Source: Tenacibaculum sp. 1_MG-2023
GTDB taxonomy: Bacteria; Bacteroidota; Bacteroidia; Flavobacteriales; Flavobacteriaceae
Reading direction: 5' to 3'
Assembly (NCBI RefSeq): GCF_030547425.1
Contig: NZ_JAUORH010000012.1
Span: 1-64,000 of the forward strand
DNA length: 64,000 bases
Shown: in pieces, positions 1 through 7,639 of the stretch
Layout of the letters: every line of letters begins with the position of its first letter
How positions within the stretch are numbered: position 1 is the first letter of the stretch
Notes under the pieces: generated by a model
Databases searched by the model: none
The model's input: the letters and a program-made list of their open reading frames with translations, nothing else
What the model was told of the DNA's origin: nothing
Position numbers and translations under genes: made by a program

Positions 1-23
1 TTTTTACCTTCAAATTGTTCCAT
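1..23 (-). CDS. possible 5' end of a leftward gene, cut by the window edge
   Basis: On the minus strand an ATG at 21-23 opens a frame reading MEQFEGK before the window ends. Only seven codons are visible, so the protein cannot be identified. The A/T-rich sequence to its right (24-127) shows no other gene and would be its upstream region. This may be a chance frame. Confidence 0.25.
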
Positions 24-127
24 TTATCAGTATTTTAAAGCAAAAAAATACAGATTTTAAATTAATAAGTCAATAAAATAAAATTACTTTTAGACATTCT
101 TTAAAACTTTTTTATAATTTTCTACCT

Positions 128-679
128 TTAACTCAAGGATAAAAAAAACTTATATAATTCCTCAATTTTTTTATTTACTTCTGGTTGTTTATATACTTTT
201 AAAGTTGGAATTTTATTAAGTTTTATTCTTTCTGTATAACACTTAAAAGCTTCTTCAACTTCTTTTTTTGAAGGAAAACATATCTTATTTTTGTATGTAG
301 AATGATCTATAATCTCTAATTGCTTCTCACAAAAGTTTAACAAATCTTCTGTAAGGTGCTTTTCTTCCATGCTAATTTTGTAACTAACTGCCATTATATA
401 TGGAATAACCTCTCTTATTTTTGAATATAGATTAATTTCATTGAGTTGATGTTTTACATCAAAACCTTGTTCTCTAGATTTTGCTAATTGAAAGATTCTT
501 TTACTTTGTTTATTTTCTTCTTTGGATGTTTTCCATTCAAAAGCATTTCTTATTTCTTCAAAAACCTCTATTCTTAACTCTAATTTATCTCTTTCTCTAT
601 TATTCAAGCCTTCTCTTTGAATATGCCTTCTTAGATTAGTTAATACCCTATCTATATATAATAATATTTTCTTATCCAT
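128..679 (-). CDS. hypothetical protein, 183 aa, next to an ADP-ribosyltransferase remnant
   Basis: I do not recognise this protein. It is soluble, highly charged, rich in Lys, Glu and Ile, and predicted mostly helical, with no signal peptide or membrane segment. Its start (MDKKILLYIDRVL) lies only three bases after the stop codon of the ADP-ribosyltransferase remnant at 683-850, so the two were probably co-transcribed. A small charged protein directly downstream of a toxin-like ADP-ribosyltransferase domain is the usual place for an immunity protein, but this is inference from position only. The RAYT element further upstream has probably cut off the original promoter, so expression today is uncertain. 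Confidence 0.6.
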   Translation of the reverse strand: MDKKILLYIDRVLTNLRRHIQREGLNNRERDKLELRIEVFEEIRNAFEWKTSKEENKQSKRIFQLAKSREQGFDVKHQLNEINLYSKIREVIPYIMAVSYKISMEEKHLTEDLLNFCEKQLEIIDHSTYKNKICFPSKKEVEEAFKCYTERIKLNKIPTLKVYKQPEVNKKIEELYKFFLSLS

Positions 680-682
680 ATC

Positions 683-850
683 TTATTCTAATAATTCAAT
701 AATTACTTTGGTAAACGAATTCTGTTGAGAATAATCAACATCATAAATCATAAAATCTTCAACTACATCAATAACTTTATATTTTTTTCCTGACTTTAAT
801 AATACTTCCATCTCATCAGGAATACAAGAGATTTTACAAATCTCTGCCCC
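683..850 (-). pseudogene. 3' remnant of an ADP-ribosyltransferase-domain gene
   Basis: The minus-strand frame ending in TAA at 683-685 translates to about 55 residues with no plausible start codon or upstream gene. It contains GAEICKISCIPDEMEVLL followed by KSGKKYKVIDV. This resembles the last strands of R-S-E class ADP-ribosyltransferases (ADPrib_exo_Tox family): a conserved ExE catalytic pair (E-M-E here), then a hydrophobic strand and a basic F/Y-K-V strand. The homologous sequence stops where the REP-like repeat at 849-867 begins. The N-terminal part of the gene is therefore missing, apparently lost when the RAYT element arrived or by a linked deletion. The family call rests on a short segment and is moderate. 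Confidence 0.5.
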
Positions 851-867
851 CCGCTGGCGCAAGCGTC
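849..867 (-). repeat. REP-like repeat, left flank of the RAYT element
   Basis: The minus strand reads GACGCTTGCGCCAGCGGGG, a GC-rich island in AT-rich DNA. It matches the plus-strand repeat at 1508-1526 at 16 of 19 positions, so the two form inverted flanks around the transposase gene. AAGCG-AGA-CGCTT beside it can form a small hairpin, as REP sequences do. Confidence 0.65.
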
Positions 868-904
868 TCGCTTGTGTCTTCTTTACTCAATTTAACTTCT
901 CTTC

Positions 905-1447
905 TCATATATCTATCTCTAAAACTGTTTGATCGTCTTGATAATTTCTTGCACTACTATATTTCCAATCTACAACATTTGTTACAAAACCACTCTCAAC
1001 AGGATTGTTATGTATATAATCTATCTTTTGTTGTATTACTTTTTCACTCCATAATTCTATTGGTTTATTATGTTGTTGCCAAAATTGATGCTTTTTAACA
1101 TTACTCTTTTTACTTCCTGCTCTTTCTAGCATCCATAGCAACCATTCTTTTCTGCTCTCTTGTGGATGTTGTTCTATTGTTTTAATCAACTTTCTTGCTG
1201 TAAAACCTTTAAAGTCTCTTAATAACTCTGATGGGTTTTCTTCTTTTGCTCTAAATATTAAATGAACATGACTAGGCATAAAACAATAGGCAAATACTTC
1301 CATGCCTTTTTCTTTTCTACAATATTCTATACTTTCTTCTAAAACATTAAAATATACTTGTCGAGTAAAAATATCTAACCAATACACTGTAGCAAAACTT
1401 ATAAAGTATGCTGCTGATTCGTTATGAAATTTATATTTTCTACTCAT
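905..1447 (-). CDS. REP-associated tyrosine transposase (RAYT, Y1_Tnp / IS200-like)
   Basis: This 180-residue protein has the single-domain fold of the Y1 transposases. The HUH metal-binding motif is seen in FMPSHVHLIF (His-Val-His), and the nucleophilic tyrosine is most likely in KIDYIHNNPV near the C terminus. The context NNPVESGFV followed by DWKYSSA is typical of RAYTs rather than of IS200/IS605 transposases. RAYTs are single-copy domesticated transposases thought to move or maintain REP repeats. The gene is flanked by inverted GC-rich REP-like repeats at 849-867 and 1508-1526. There is no accompanying tnpB. The element abuts a truncated ADP-ribosyltransferase gene, consistent with a past insertion or deletion there. 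Confidence 0.88.
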   Translation of the reverse strand: MSRKYKFHNESAAYFISFATVYWLDIFTRQVYFNVLEESIEYCRKEKGMEVFAYCFMPSHVHLIFRAKEENPSELLRDFKGFTARKLIKTIEQHPQESRKEWLLWMLERAGSKKSNVKKHQFWQQHNKPIELWSEKVIQQKIDYIHNNPVESGFVTNVVDWKYSSARNYQDDQTVLEIDI

Positions 1448-1507
1448 TTTTTATATTCTATTTTTTAATCTTTCATTATCTATTATTACTCATACCGTCA
1501 CGTGCAG

Positions 1508-1526
1508 GATGCTCGCGCTAGCGGGG
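1508..1526 (+). repeat. REP-like repeat, right flank of the RAYT element
   Basis: The plus strand reads GATGCTCGCGCTAGCGGGG, including the palindrome CGCTAGCG. It is the inverted counterpart of the repeat at 849-867 (16 of 19 identical). It lies between the RAYT start and the end of the M14 peptidase gene. Confidence 0.65.
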
Positions 1527-1561
1527 AGTTAATTAGAAATTTGTTACACTTAAACTTCATT

Positions 1562-4060
1562 CTACATCAACTTTCCAAAGAAAATAGCGTTCATTAACAA
1601 CTTGTTAGTTCCAAACCAGAAGCCTCTAAAATTGGTATTGTCTGTAAAAATGATTACTCTTCCACTACCTAAGCGTCCTGTTTTGAACGGAACAGTATTT
1701 TTCAATTCCTTTAAGTTCTCTTTTGAAATATAACCACTCAATAACGGATTATTGGTGTACTGAATTGGGTTGTTAAAACTTTTTGCATCAGGTTGTATAA
1801 ACTGTTTGGTATTTCTAAATAATGCTATTTTTTCATTCTTATACCCAAAATTGATTGGATGTGAACGATCAATCTTTGCTTCAAAAATTGCTCCTCCAAT
1901 TACCTGTGCTCCAAATTGTAACGAACGATTTTCAAAAGATACATTATTAATAGAATCTATTTTAGTTTTATTAAACTTTACATTAATAAATCCTCTGTTA
2001 GATAACCAATTTACCGTATTTCTATATCCGACTAACACTCCTCCATTACGAACCCATACTTTTAGTTTCTCTACTAAGTTTTTATCAAGTGAGCGACTAT
2101 TTGGAGCAATAATCGTTGTGTATTTATCAAGGTTTACTCTAGAAGCATACTCGGTATCTAATTTGGTAATTTTCATATCGTAACGCTGATCTAACAAATG
2201 CCAAATTTCTCCTGCATCGTAACTTGTTACTCCATTTCCAACCAACATCGCTACTTTTTGTTGTTTTACAGCTTCAAAATTTCTACTTCCTAAATCAATT
2301 CCTTCATTCAACCCTGTAGAAACTCCTTTAATTGCAATATGATTTTCATTCGCTACTGTGCCTAAGAAATCAAATAATTCATTTCCATTTAATTTTTGAT
2401 TTTGAGCTGGAATAAAAATAGTTCCGTAGTCGTACGAATTGCCATCGTTTACAAACTTTTTCATCGCTACCTTCGCTCGTAAACCTTTTTCTAAAACCGT
2501 ATTCAACGCTTTTGGTGTATTGTATTCATTCCAAGAAAATAAATATCCCACACTACTTTTTTGTTGAATTGTTCCTTGTTTAGGTTTTAGTTGAGTCACC
2601 TCAACTCCTGCTTTTGATAATGAAACATTATCCGCAAAATCAACTCCAAATGCATGATTAAACGTCCAAGCGGATACGTCATAAAACAAACTGTCTTTAA
2701 ATGTAGTTCGCACATCAAACATTGCTCTTACCAATCGATGATTTTTTTGATTCATAGGTACTACGTAGCTATACCCTTTTTTGAAACGTTTTCCATTCGA
2801 TGTAAAATCCTCTTTTAACTCGTGGAGTTTTATTTGATGACGTTGTAAAACCTCTGCTAAGTGATTTGTTTTCGTCGCATCTTTTTCATCACCAAATACT
2901 ATCGCTTTGTTTGTTTCTGAACCTCTTGAATTTTTATAAAAGTTTTGTTGGTATTGTAAGATTTTAGTTCGCATACTTTTTGCAGCCTCTAAAGTTGATA
3001 ATGCTGCTGTAAACTGATTTCGAATGGTAAATGGAAACGTTAAAACTCCGTTTTCACTTTCTTGTGCATGCCCACGAGAACTTCCTTGTTCAAACAAAAT
3101 CCCGATTCCTCCATTAATATCTGGAAAAGTTGACCCTTTTCCGTAGTAAAAATCATCAAAACTCTCCTCTGAGTAATATGTTGAACCTATTTTATCGAAT
3201 GCTTTTGCATGATACGTAGCAATTTCTTTAGTTAACTCTTGATTCATTTTTGGTGTTAACGGGTTTGTTCTACTCGGAATTCCTGGTTGGAAAAAGAAGG
3301 TTGAATTCGTTCCCATTTCATGATGATCGGTTAAAATATTAGGCAACCACTTATGGAATGTTTTAATTCGTGCTCTACTCTCAGGTAATTGAACTGGCAA
3401 CCAATCGCGATTCATGTCAAACCAATAGTGATTTGTTCTTCCACCTGGCCAAACTTCATGATATTCTCTATCATTCGGATCAGGATTGATATTATTTGCT
3501 TTATTTGTATTTGCCCAATAGGCAAAACGTTGCAAACCATCTGGGTTCATTGCTGGATCAAAAAGAATTACCGAATTATTTAGTAACTCATCTATTTTCT
3601 GTCCTTCTGCTGATGCTAAATAATAGGCTGCTGCCAACGCTGCATTTGAACCACTTGCTTCGTTTCCATGAATTGAAAAACCTTGATACACTACAATTGG
3701 GCTATTAGAAACATCTACAGAAGCATTGTTTGTTGCTTTTATATGCTTTTCTCGTATTGCTTCTAAATTTTGATGATTTTTAGAAGACGTAATTGTTAGT
3801 AACACTAAAGGTCTTCCTTCATAAGTTGTTCCTCTATTTTCAAGTGTTACCCTATTTGAAGATGCTGCCAATGCTTTCATATATTCCACCAACTTATCAT
3901 GTGTTACATGCCACTCCCCTATTTCGTGTCCTAAAACAGATTTTGGTGTAGGTATGCTTTGATTATAGGAAATACCTTTTGGTAAATAATAACTCAAATC
4001 GACAGTTTGAGCTGTTAATGTAGCACTGATAAATAATAGTGATAGTAATAATTTCTTCAT
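1562..4060 (-). CDS. exported M14-family zinc carboxypeptidase-like protein
   Basis: This 832-residue protein begins with a signal peptide (MKKLLLSLLFISATLTAQ). The M14 zinc site is visible: HGNE at residues 131-134 supplies His and Glu, and DHHEMG near 246 supplies the later His. The segment MNPDGLQRF followed by HYWFDMNRDW is typical of M14 peptidases common in Bacteroidota. A glutamate in ILFEQGSSRG near 324 is a candidate general base. Residues after about 400 form a long C-terminal region that includes a glutamine-amidotransferase-like Rossmann segment (VAMLVGNGVTSYDAGEIWHLL). It probably degrades peptides in the periplasm or outside the cell. It is transcribed alone, with the thioredoxin-fold genes upstream separated by a terminator at 4124-4148. 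Confidence 0.9.
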   Translation of the reverse strand: MKKLLLSLLFISATLTAQTVDLSYYLPKGISYNQSIPTPKSVLGHEIGEWHVTHDKLVEYMKALAASSNRVTLENRGTTYEGRPLVLLTITSSKNHQNLEAIREKHIKATNNASVDVSNSPIVVYQGFSIHGNEASGSNAALAAAYYLASAEGQKIDELLNNSVILFDPAMNPDGLQRFAYWANTNKANNINPDPNDREYHEVWPGGRTNHYWFDMNRDWLPVQLPESRARIKTFHKWLPNILTDHHEMGTNSTFFFQPGIPSRTNPLTPKMNQELTKEIATYHAKAFDKIGSTYYSEESFDDFYYGKGSTFPDINGGIGILFEQGSSRGHAQESENGVLTFPFTIRNQFTAALSTLEAAKSMRTKILQYQQNFYKNSRGSETNKAIVFGDEKDATKTNHLAEVLQRHQIKLHELKEDFTSNGKRFKKGYSYVVPMNQKNHRLVRAMFDVRTTFKDSLFYDVSAWTFNHAFGVDFADNVSLSKAGVEVTQLKPKQGTIQQKSSVGYLFSWNEYNTPKALNTVLEKGLRAKVAMKKFVNDGNSYDYGTIFIPAQNQKLNGNELFDFLGTVANENHIAIKGVSTGLNEGIDLGSRNFEAVKQQKVAMLVGNGVTSYDAGEIWHLLDQRYDMKITKLDTEYASRVNLDKYTTIIAPNSRSLDKNLVEKLKVWVRNGGVLVGYRNTVNWLSNRGFINVKFNKTKIDSINNVSFENRSLQFGAQVIGGAIFEAKIDRSHPINFGYKNEKIALFRNTKQFIQPDAKSFNNPIQYTNNPLLSGYISKENLKELKNTVPFKTGRLGSGRVIIFTDNTNFRGFWFGTNKLLMNAIFFGKLM

Positions 4061-4123
4061 TATTTTCTTGGTTTCATTTTACGATTGATTATAAAATTAG
4101 GTAATAAATAATACTAATAGACA

Positions 4124-4148
4124 AAATCTCGCATAATCCGCGAGATTT
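4124..4148 (-). terminator. terminator after the 4176-4796 gene
   Basis: A perfect 9-bp stem, AAATCTCGC (4124-4132) with GCGAGATTT (4140-4148), lies just past the stop codon of the leftward thioredoxin-fold gene. The run of T in the stem end serves as a short U tract. Confidence 0.7.
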
Positions 4149-4175
4149 ATCATGCTTTTTAATCTTTATATTCAA

Positions 4176-4796
4176 TTACCAGTTTCTTTTATCTTTAATA
4201 GAGCAACCTATTGCTCTTGTATCAGTTTTTGTTGGTTTTTTCCCTTTTAACAAAGCATTAACCGCATTTTCAACAAAACGTTCTTTTACATTTGCTTCAT
4301 TACGTGAACTATCATCAATAGCTCCAATATATTCTACAATTAATTTATCATTCTTTTTGTTTAAAATATATACATGAGGTGTCTTAGTTGCTCCGTATTT
4401 TGGATATACCTTTTGTCCTTCATCAAACAAGTAAGGGAATGTAAATCCTTTTTCTTTGGCTCGTACTTTCATTGCTTCAAAACTGTCTCCTTTTGATACT
4501 TCTGGATCATTCGGGTTAATGGCTATGACAGGAAAGCCTTTCTTCTTATATTTTTTATCTAAAGCAATTAATCTATCTTCATTAGCTACAGAATACGGAC
4601 ACATATTACATGTAAACACAACAATAAATCCTTTTGCGTCTTTATAATCTGCCAAAGAAACCATTTTATTATCTATATTTTTTAATGTAAAATCAGAAGC
4701 TTCATCTCCTACTTTATAACCTCTAGAGTTATCACTAGTAAATGCTGAAATAGATGCCACCACCAATAACATCAATATTATTTTAATTGTCTTCAT
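4176..4796 (-). CDS. thioredoxin-fold, peroxiredoxin-like (AhpC/TSA) exported protein
   Basis: This 206-residue protein has an N-terminal signal peptide (MKTIKIILMLLVVASISAF) and then an AhpC/TSA-type thioredoxin fold. The redox segment is VVFTCNMCPYSVANEDR, with a C-x2-C pair (CNMC) at the active site instead of the usual CGPC. This matches the family often annotated as thioredoxin family protein with the pattern CPYS. The start of DFTLKNIDNKMVSLADYK is the usual AhpC/TSA entry strand. It ends in a short Lys-rich tail. It lies six bases downstream of the TlpA-like gene at 4803-5336, so the two form an operon and probably act together in thiol redox chemistry in the periplasm. Confidence 0.85.
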   Translation of the reverse strand: MKTIKIILMLLVVASISAFTSDNSRGYKVGDEASDFTLKNIDNKMVSLADYKDAKGFIVVFTCNMCPYSVANEDRLIALDKKYKKKGFPVIAINPNDPEVSKGDSFEAMKVRAKEKGFTFPYLFDEGQKVYPKYGATKTPHVYILNKKNDKLIVEYIGAIDDSSRNEANVKERFVENAVNALLKGKKPTKTDTRAIGCSIKDKRNW

Positions 4797-4802
4797 AATT
4801 AT

Positions 4803-5336
4803 TTAGTTTAAAAAAGTTTGTAATTCGTTTTGTAACTCTTTATAGCTAAAAGTTCGTTCGTAAAATTTTCTTTTGTTGGAATTGTAGATCAACGTAGCTG
4901 GTATAGCTCCAGACCAATTTTTAGCAATATCAGGTATCCAAAATTGTTCATTTGAATCTTCAAAATGAAGTATTTTAGATTGTAGTTTTTTCTTTTGGAT
5001 AAATGGTATAAGGTTTGTTTCTTTTTGCTTAGAAAAATCTAAACTTACCAAAACAACTTCAACATTTTTATCTTTATATTTCTTATGAAGTTTTTCAAAA
5101 GCAGGTAACTCTTTTACACAAGGCATACACCACGTAGCCCAAAAGTTAACTACATACGTTTTATCATTATTTTTATGTAAAAACGGTTTTAGCTCTTCGT
5201 AATTTAACGTAGTTATTTTACTTTTTTTGGTTATTTTCTTAACCTGAGCTTTAGCTGTTGTTCCACTAAAAAGAGCAATTACTATAATTATGAGTAAGAA
5301 TTTACTTCTAAACATTTTTAAAACGATTTCTCTCAA
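4803..5336 (-). CDS. TlpA-like thioredoxin-domain protein
   Basis: This 177-residue exported protein has a hydrophobic N-terminal segment (FLLIIIVIALFSGTTAKA) and one thioredoxin domain with the active site WATWCMPCVKELP. The frame could start at MREIV or at the internal MFRSK eight codons later; the second puts the basic N region of the signal peptide directly at the start and is equally plausible. TlpA/ResA-like proteins reduce disulfides in the periplasm, for example during cytochrome c maturation. It is the first gene of a two-gene operon with 4176-4796. Confidence 0.85.
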   Translation of the reverse strand: MREIVLKMFRSKFLLIIIVIALFSGTTAKAQVKKITKKSKITTLNYEELKPFLHKNNDKTYVVNFWATWCMPCVKELPAFEKLHKKYKDKNVEVVLVSLDFSKQKETNLIPFIQKKKLQSKILHFEDSNEQFWIPDIAKNWSGAIPATLIYNSNKRKFYERTFSYKELQNELQTFLN

Positions 5337-5393
5337 AATTAACTGTTTATCACATTAAAAAGATAGAATTAACTAAATATTAACAAGAAAAAA

Positions 5394-5416
5394 GCTCGGA
5401 AATACAATCTCCGAGC
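5394..5416 (-). terminator. terminator of the S1/P1 nuclease gene
   Basis: GCTCGGA (5394-5400) pairs with TCCGAGC (5410-5416). Read on the minus strand the stem is followed by a run of T, directly after the nuclease stop codon. Confidence 0.85.
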
Positions 5417-5443
5417 CCTTCTTATTATCCTTTATTTGTTGTA

Positions 5444-6232
5444 CTAACAAAAAATTTCATTCAGTAATTTAGCTAAACGTAAACCTCCTTTTTGTAACTG
5501 TTCTCTAACTACAGGAAAATATACATACGAATAACGGTAGCGTAAATTCTCTCCTACTTCAGCAGATTTGTACACCTCTTTAGTAATCTTATGTGTATCA
5601 TGTAACCAATCAACCACAGTTCCTTTTTGAATTAATTTGATTTGTTCTTTAGATAAATCTCTTGCATTATCAGCTAACTCAATATAACTCATATCCCACT
5701 TATTAATTAAATCCTCATCCCATACTCTATGTAAGTTAGAGCCTTTTCCATGCCACTGAACCTGAATTTTATTGCCTCCTAAATCTTCTTTTTGTCCAAC
5801 ATGCATGGGTTGATGTAAATCACCTACCAAGTGTACTAACATCTTTAAGTAAAAACGTTTGTCTTCAATTGAACTATTTTCATCTTTTAATACTTTTACA
5901 CATTGCTCTATACCAGTAATCATATCTCCTTTCGGATTTTTTTCAGTATCTTCATAACGAGCATCTAATGGCATGTTTACATAATGCCAAGTGTAAAACT
6001 TTCCATATTTCTTTCTATCAGATTTTATTTCATCTGCAAAAGTAGATACAAATGCTAAGCTCTCACCTTGTAGTAATTTTTCAATTTTCTTTCTAGCTTT
6101 CTTAGTCAAATGTTTTTCTGCAATTTTCCCAGTAGCTCTGTGACCCGTTGGTCCCCAAACATCTTCGTTATTAGCAATTGATGAAATACTCACTAACAAT
6201 GCAACTAGTACTATTAAAAATTTTGTTTTCAT
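5444..6232 (-). CDS. exported S1/P1-type nuclease
   Basis: This 262-residue protein has a signal peptide (MKTKFLIVLVALLVSISSIA). The mature part begins close to VWGPTGHRATGKIAEKHL, in which the tryptophan and histidine are zinc ligands of the trinuclear site in the S1/P1 family. Further ligands are seen in TWHYVN and in LVHLVGDLHQPMHVG (His, Asp, His, His). Members cleave single-stranded DNA and RNA to 5'-nucleotides and can act as 3'-nucleotidases. In this setting it is probably a periplasmic or secreted nutrient-scavenging enzyme. It is transcribed alone and has its own terminator. Confidence 0.92.
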   Translation of the reverse strand: MKTKFLIVLVALLVSISSIANNEDVWGPTGHRATGKIAEKHLTKKARKKIEKLLQGESLAFVSTFADEIKSDRKKYGKFYTWHYVNMPLDARYEDTEKNPKGDMITGIEQCVKVLKDENSSIEDKRFYLKMLVHLVGDLHQPMHVGQKEDLGGNKIQVQWHGKGSNLHRVWDEDLINKWDMSYIELADNARDLSKEQIKLIQKGTVVDWLHDTHKITKEVYKSAEVGENLRYRYSYVYFPVVREQLQKGGLRLAKLLNEIFC

Positions 6233-6354
6233 GAATGGTTTAAATTATAATCGGAAGCTAAATTATAAAATATAATCATCAAAAATTTGGATTTAACAAA
6301 ATTTAATTTATATCTTTATGATATCATTTTAATATCAATTCAAATAAAACAAAC

Positions 6355-7215
6355 ATGAAAGCAGAAAAAATTATCAAACCAGCAAATGGGTACATAATGT
6401 TTTTTATTGTACTTATTCTTTTTATTGGCGGAATCTCTCTAACAGTAAAAAACGAAAACCCAATATTTATATTAATCTCTGTATTAGCATTTATTTTGGC
6501 CTTAGGTTTCATTTTAGTGAACCCTAATTCTTCAAAAGTTCTATTATTCTTCGGTAAATATGTAGGTACTGTAAAACAAAATGGTTTATACTGGGCTAAT
6601 CCATTATACAAAAAGAAAACTGTTTCGTTAAGGGCTAGTAATTTTGATAGTGAGCGTTTAAAGGTGAATGATAAACTAGGAAACCCAGTAATGATAAGTA
6701 CCATTTTAGTATGGCGCGTTACTGAAACGTATAAAGCTGCTTTTGATGTTGATAATTATGAGAATTTTGTTCGTGTACAAACAGATGCTGCTGTGCGAAA
6801 ATTAGCCAGTATGTATCCATACGACAATTTCGCAGATGAGGGACACGAAGAAGATATTACACTACGTTCTAGTGTAAATGAAGTAAGTGAAGCTTTAGAA
6901 AAAGAGTTAGAAGAACGATTAGCCATTGCAGGTATTGAAGTTTTAGAAGCACGAATTGGTTACTTAGCCTATGCCCAAGAAATTGCAAGTGCAATGTTAA
7001 AACGCCAACAAGCAACAGCTATTGTTGCTGCGCGTCATAAAATTGTACAAGGAGCGGTTGATATGGTAGATATGGCTTTAGAAGAATTAAGTAAAAAAGA
7101 GATTGTTGATTTAGATGAAGAACGCAAAGCTGCTATGGTTAGTAACTTATTAGTTATTTTATGTGGAGACAAAGAAGCTTCTCCTGTGGTAAATGCTGGT
7201 ACTTTAAACCATTAA
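6355..7215 (+). CDS. SPFH (band 7 / prohibitin-like) membrane protein
   Basis: This 286-residue protein begins with two hydrophobic segments (residues about 14-30 and 36-57) followed by an SPFH domain. Recognisable stretches are NPNSSKVLLFFGKYVGTVKQNGLYW, KLGNPVMISTILVWRV, and the coiled region ending in RQQATAIVAARHKIVQGAVDMV. SPFH proteins form large rings on membranes and often control membrane proteases or microdomains. A possible promoter is TTTG at 6286-6289 with TATCTTTA at 6311-6318. The gene is followed 160 bases later by a very small Arc-like gene (7376-7540), a pairing I believe is common in this family but cannot confirm here. Confidence 0.88.
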   Translation: MKAEKIIKPANGYIMFFIVLILFIGGISLTVKNENPIFILISVLAFILALGFILVNPNSSKVLLFFGKYVGTVKQNGLYWANPLYKKKTVSLRASNFDSERLKVNDKLGNPVMISTILVWRVTETYKAAFDVDNYENFVRVQTDAAVRKLASMYPYDNFADEGHEEDITLRSSVNEVSEALEKELEERLAIAGIEVLEARIGYLAYAQEIASAMLKRQQATAIVAARHKIVQGAVDMVDMALEELSKKEIVDLDEERKAAMVSNLLVILCGDKEASPVVNAGTLNH

Positions 7216-7323
7216 GTTATTAACACAAAATCAATTAACGTGACACAAGTTATAACCATTACCATAGTATATATCTTAATTTTTATGAGCTCTTTACTAT
7301 AAATTAAAAGAATTTTGAAATTG

Positions 7324-7331
7324 TATTTTTG
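7324..7331 (+). promoter_or_regulatory. candidate -7 promoter element of the Arc-like gene
   Basis: TATTTTTG matches the Bacteroidota consensus TAnnTTTG. It lies 45 bases before the start codon at 7376. No good -33 TTG is seen, so the call is tentative. Confidence 0.35.
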
Positions 7332-7375
7332 TAACCATTTTTGCGTTTCAAAAAAACACTATTATAAAACACAAC

Positions 7376-7540
7376 ATGGCAAAAAAGAAAGCTTTTGCAC
7401 TCCGTATTAATGAAGAAATGTTAAAAGCCATTGAAAAATGGGCTTCTGATGAGTTTCGATCTACCAATGGGCAGATTGAATGGATGCTTATGCAAACACT
7501 TAAAGAAGCCAAAAGGGAACCCCAAAAAAAAGAAGAATAA
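7376..7540 (+). CDS. small Arc-like ribbon-helix-helix protein, 54 aa
   Basis: The frame reads MAKKKAFALRINEEMLKAIE and continues KWASDEFRSTNGQIEWMLMQ to a Lys/Glu-rich tail. The pattern of a basic beta strand (FALRIN) followed by two helices (EEMLKAIEKWA and TNGQIEWMLMQTLKEA) is the MetJ/Arc ribbon-helix-helix fold, which binds DNA as a dimer. It has its own candidate promoter at 7324-7331 and a terminator at 7570-7590, so it is a single-gene unit. It follows an SPFH gene; a role with that protein (regulator or ring partner) is inference. Confidence 0.85.
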   Translation: MAKKKAFALRINEEMLKAIEKWASDEFRSTNGQIEWMLMQTLKEAKREPQKKEE

Positions 7541-7569
7541 CAACAAATCTTAAGAACTTGTTAAAAAAA

Positions 7570-7590
7570 ACGTCCAATTTTATTGGGCGT
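7570..7590 (+). terminator. terminator after the Arc-like gene
   Basis: ACGTCCAA (7570-7577) pairs with TTGGGCGT (7583-7590) with one G-U pair, followed by a T-rich run (7591-7600). Confidence 0.75.
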
Positions 7591-7639
7591 TTTCTATTTT
7601 GTACATTGTACAAACTTAAATTACAAGCAACTAACTATT

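Noticed and set aside
874..1098. Open frame opposite the RAYT gene
   Set aside because: It is antisense to a clear transposase, Leu-rich from reverse reading, and has no recognised domain.
7583..7639. Longer start for the VPS10-like protein
   Set aside because: It would begin inside the terminator of the previous gene and put non-signal residues before a clear signal peptide.
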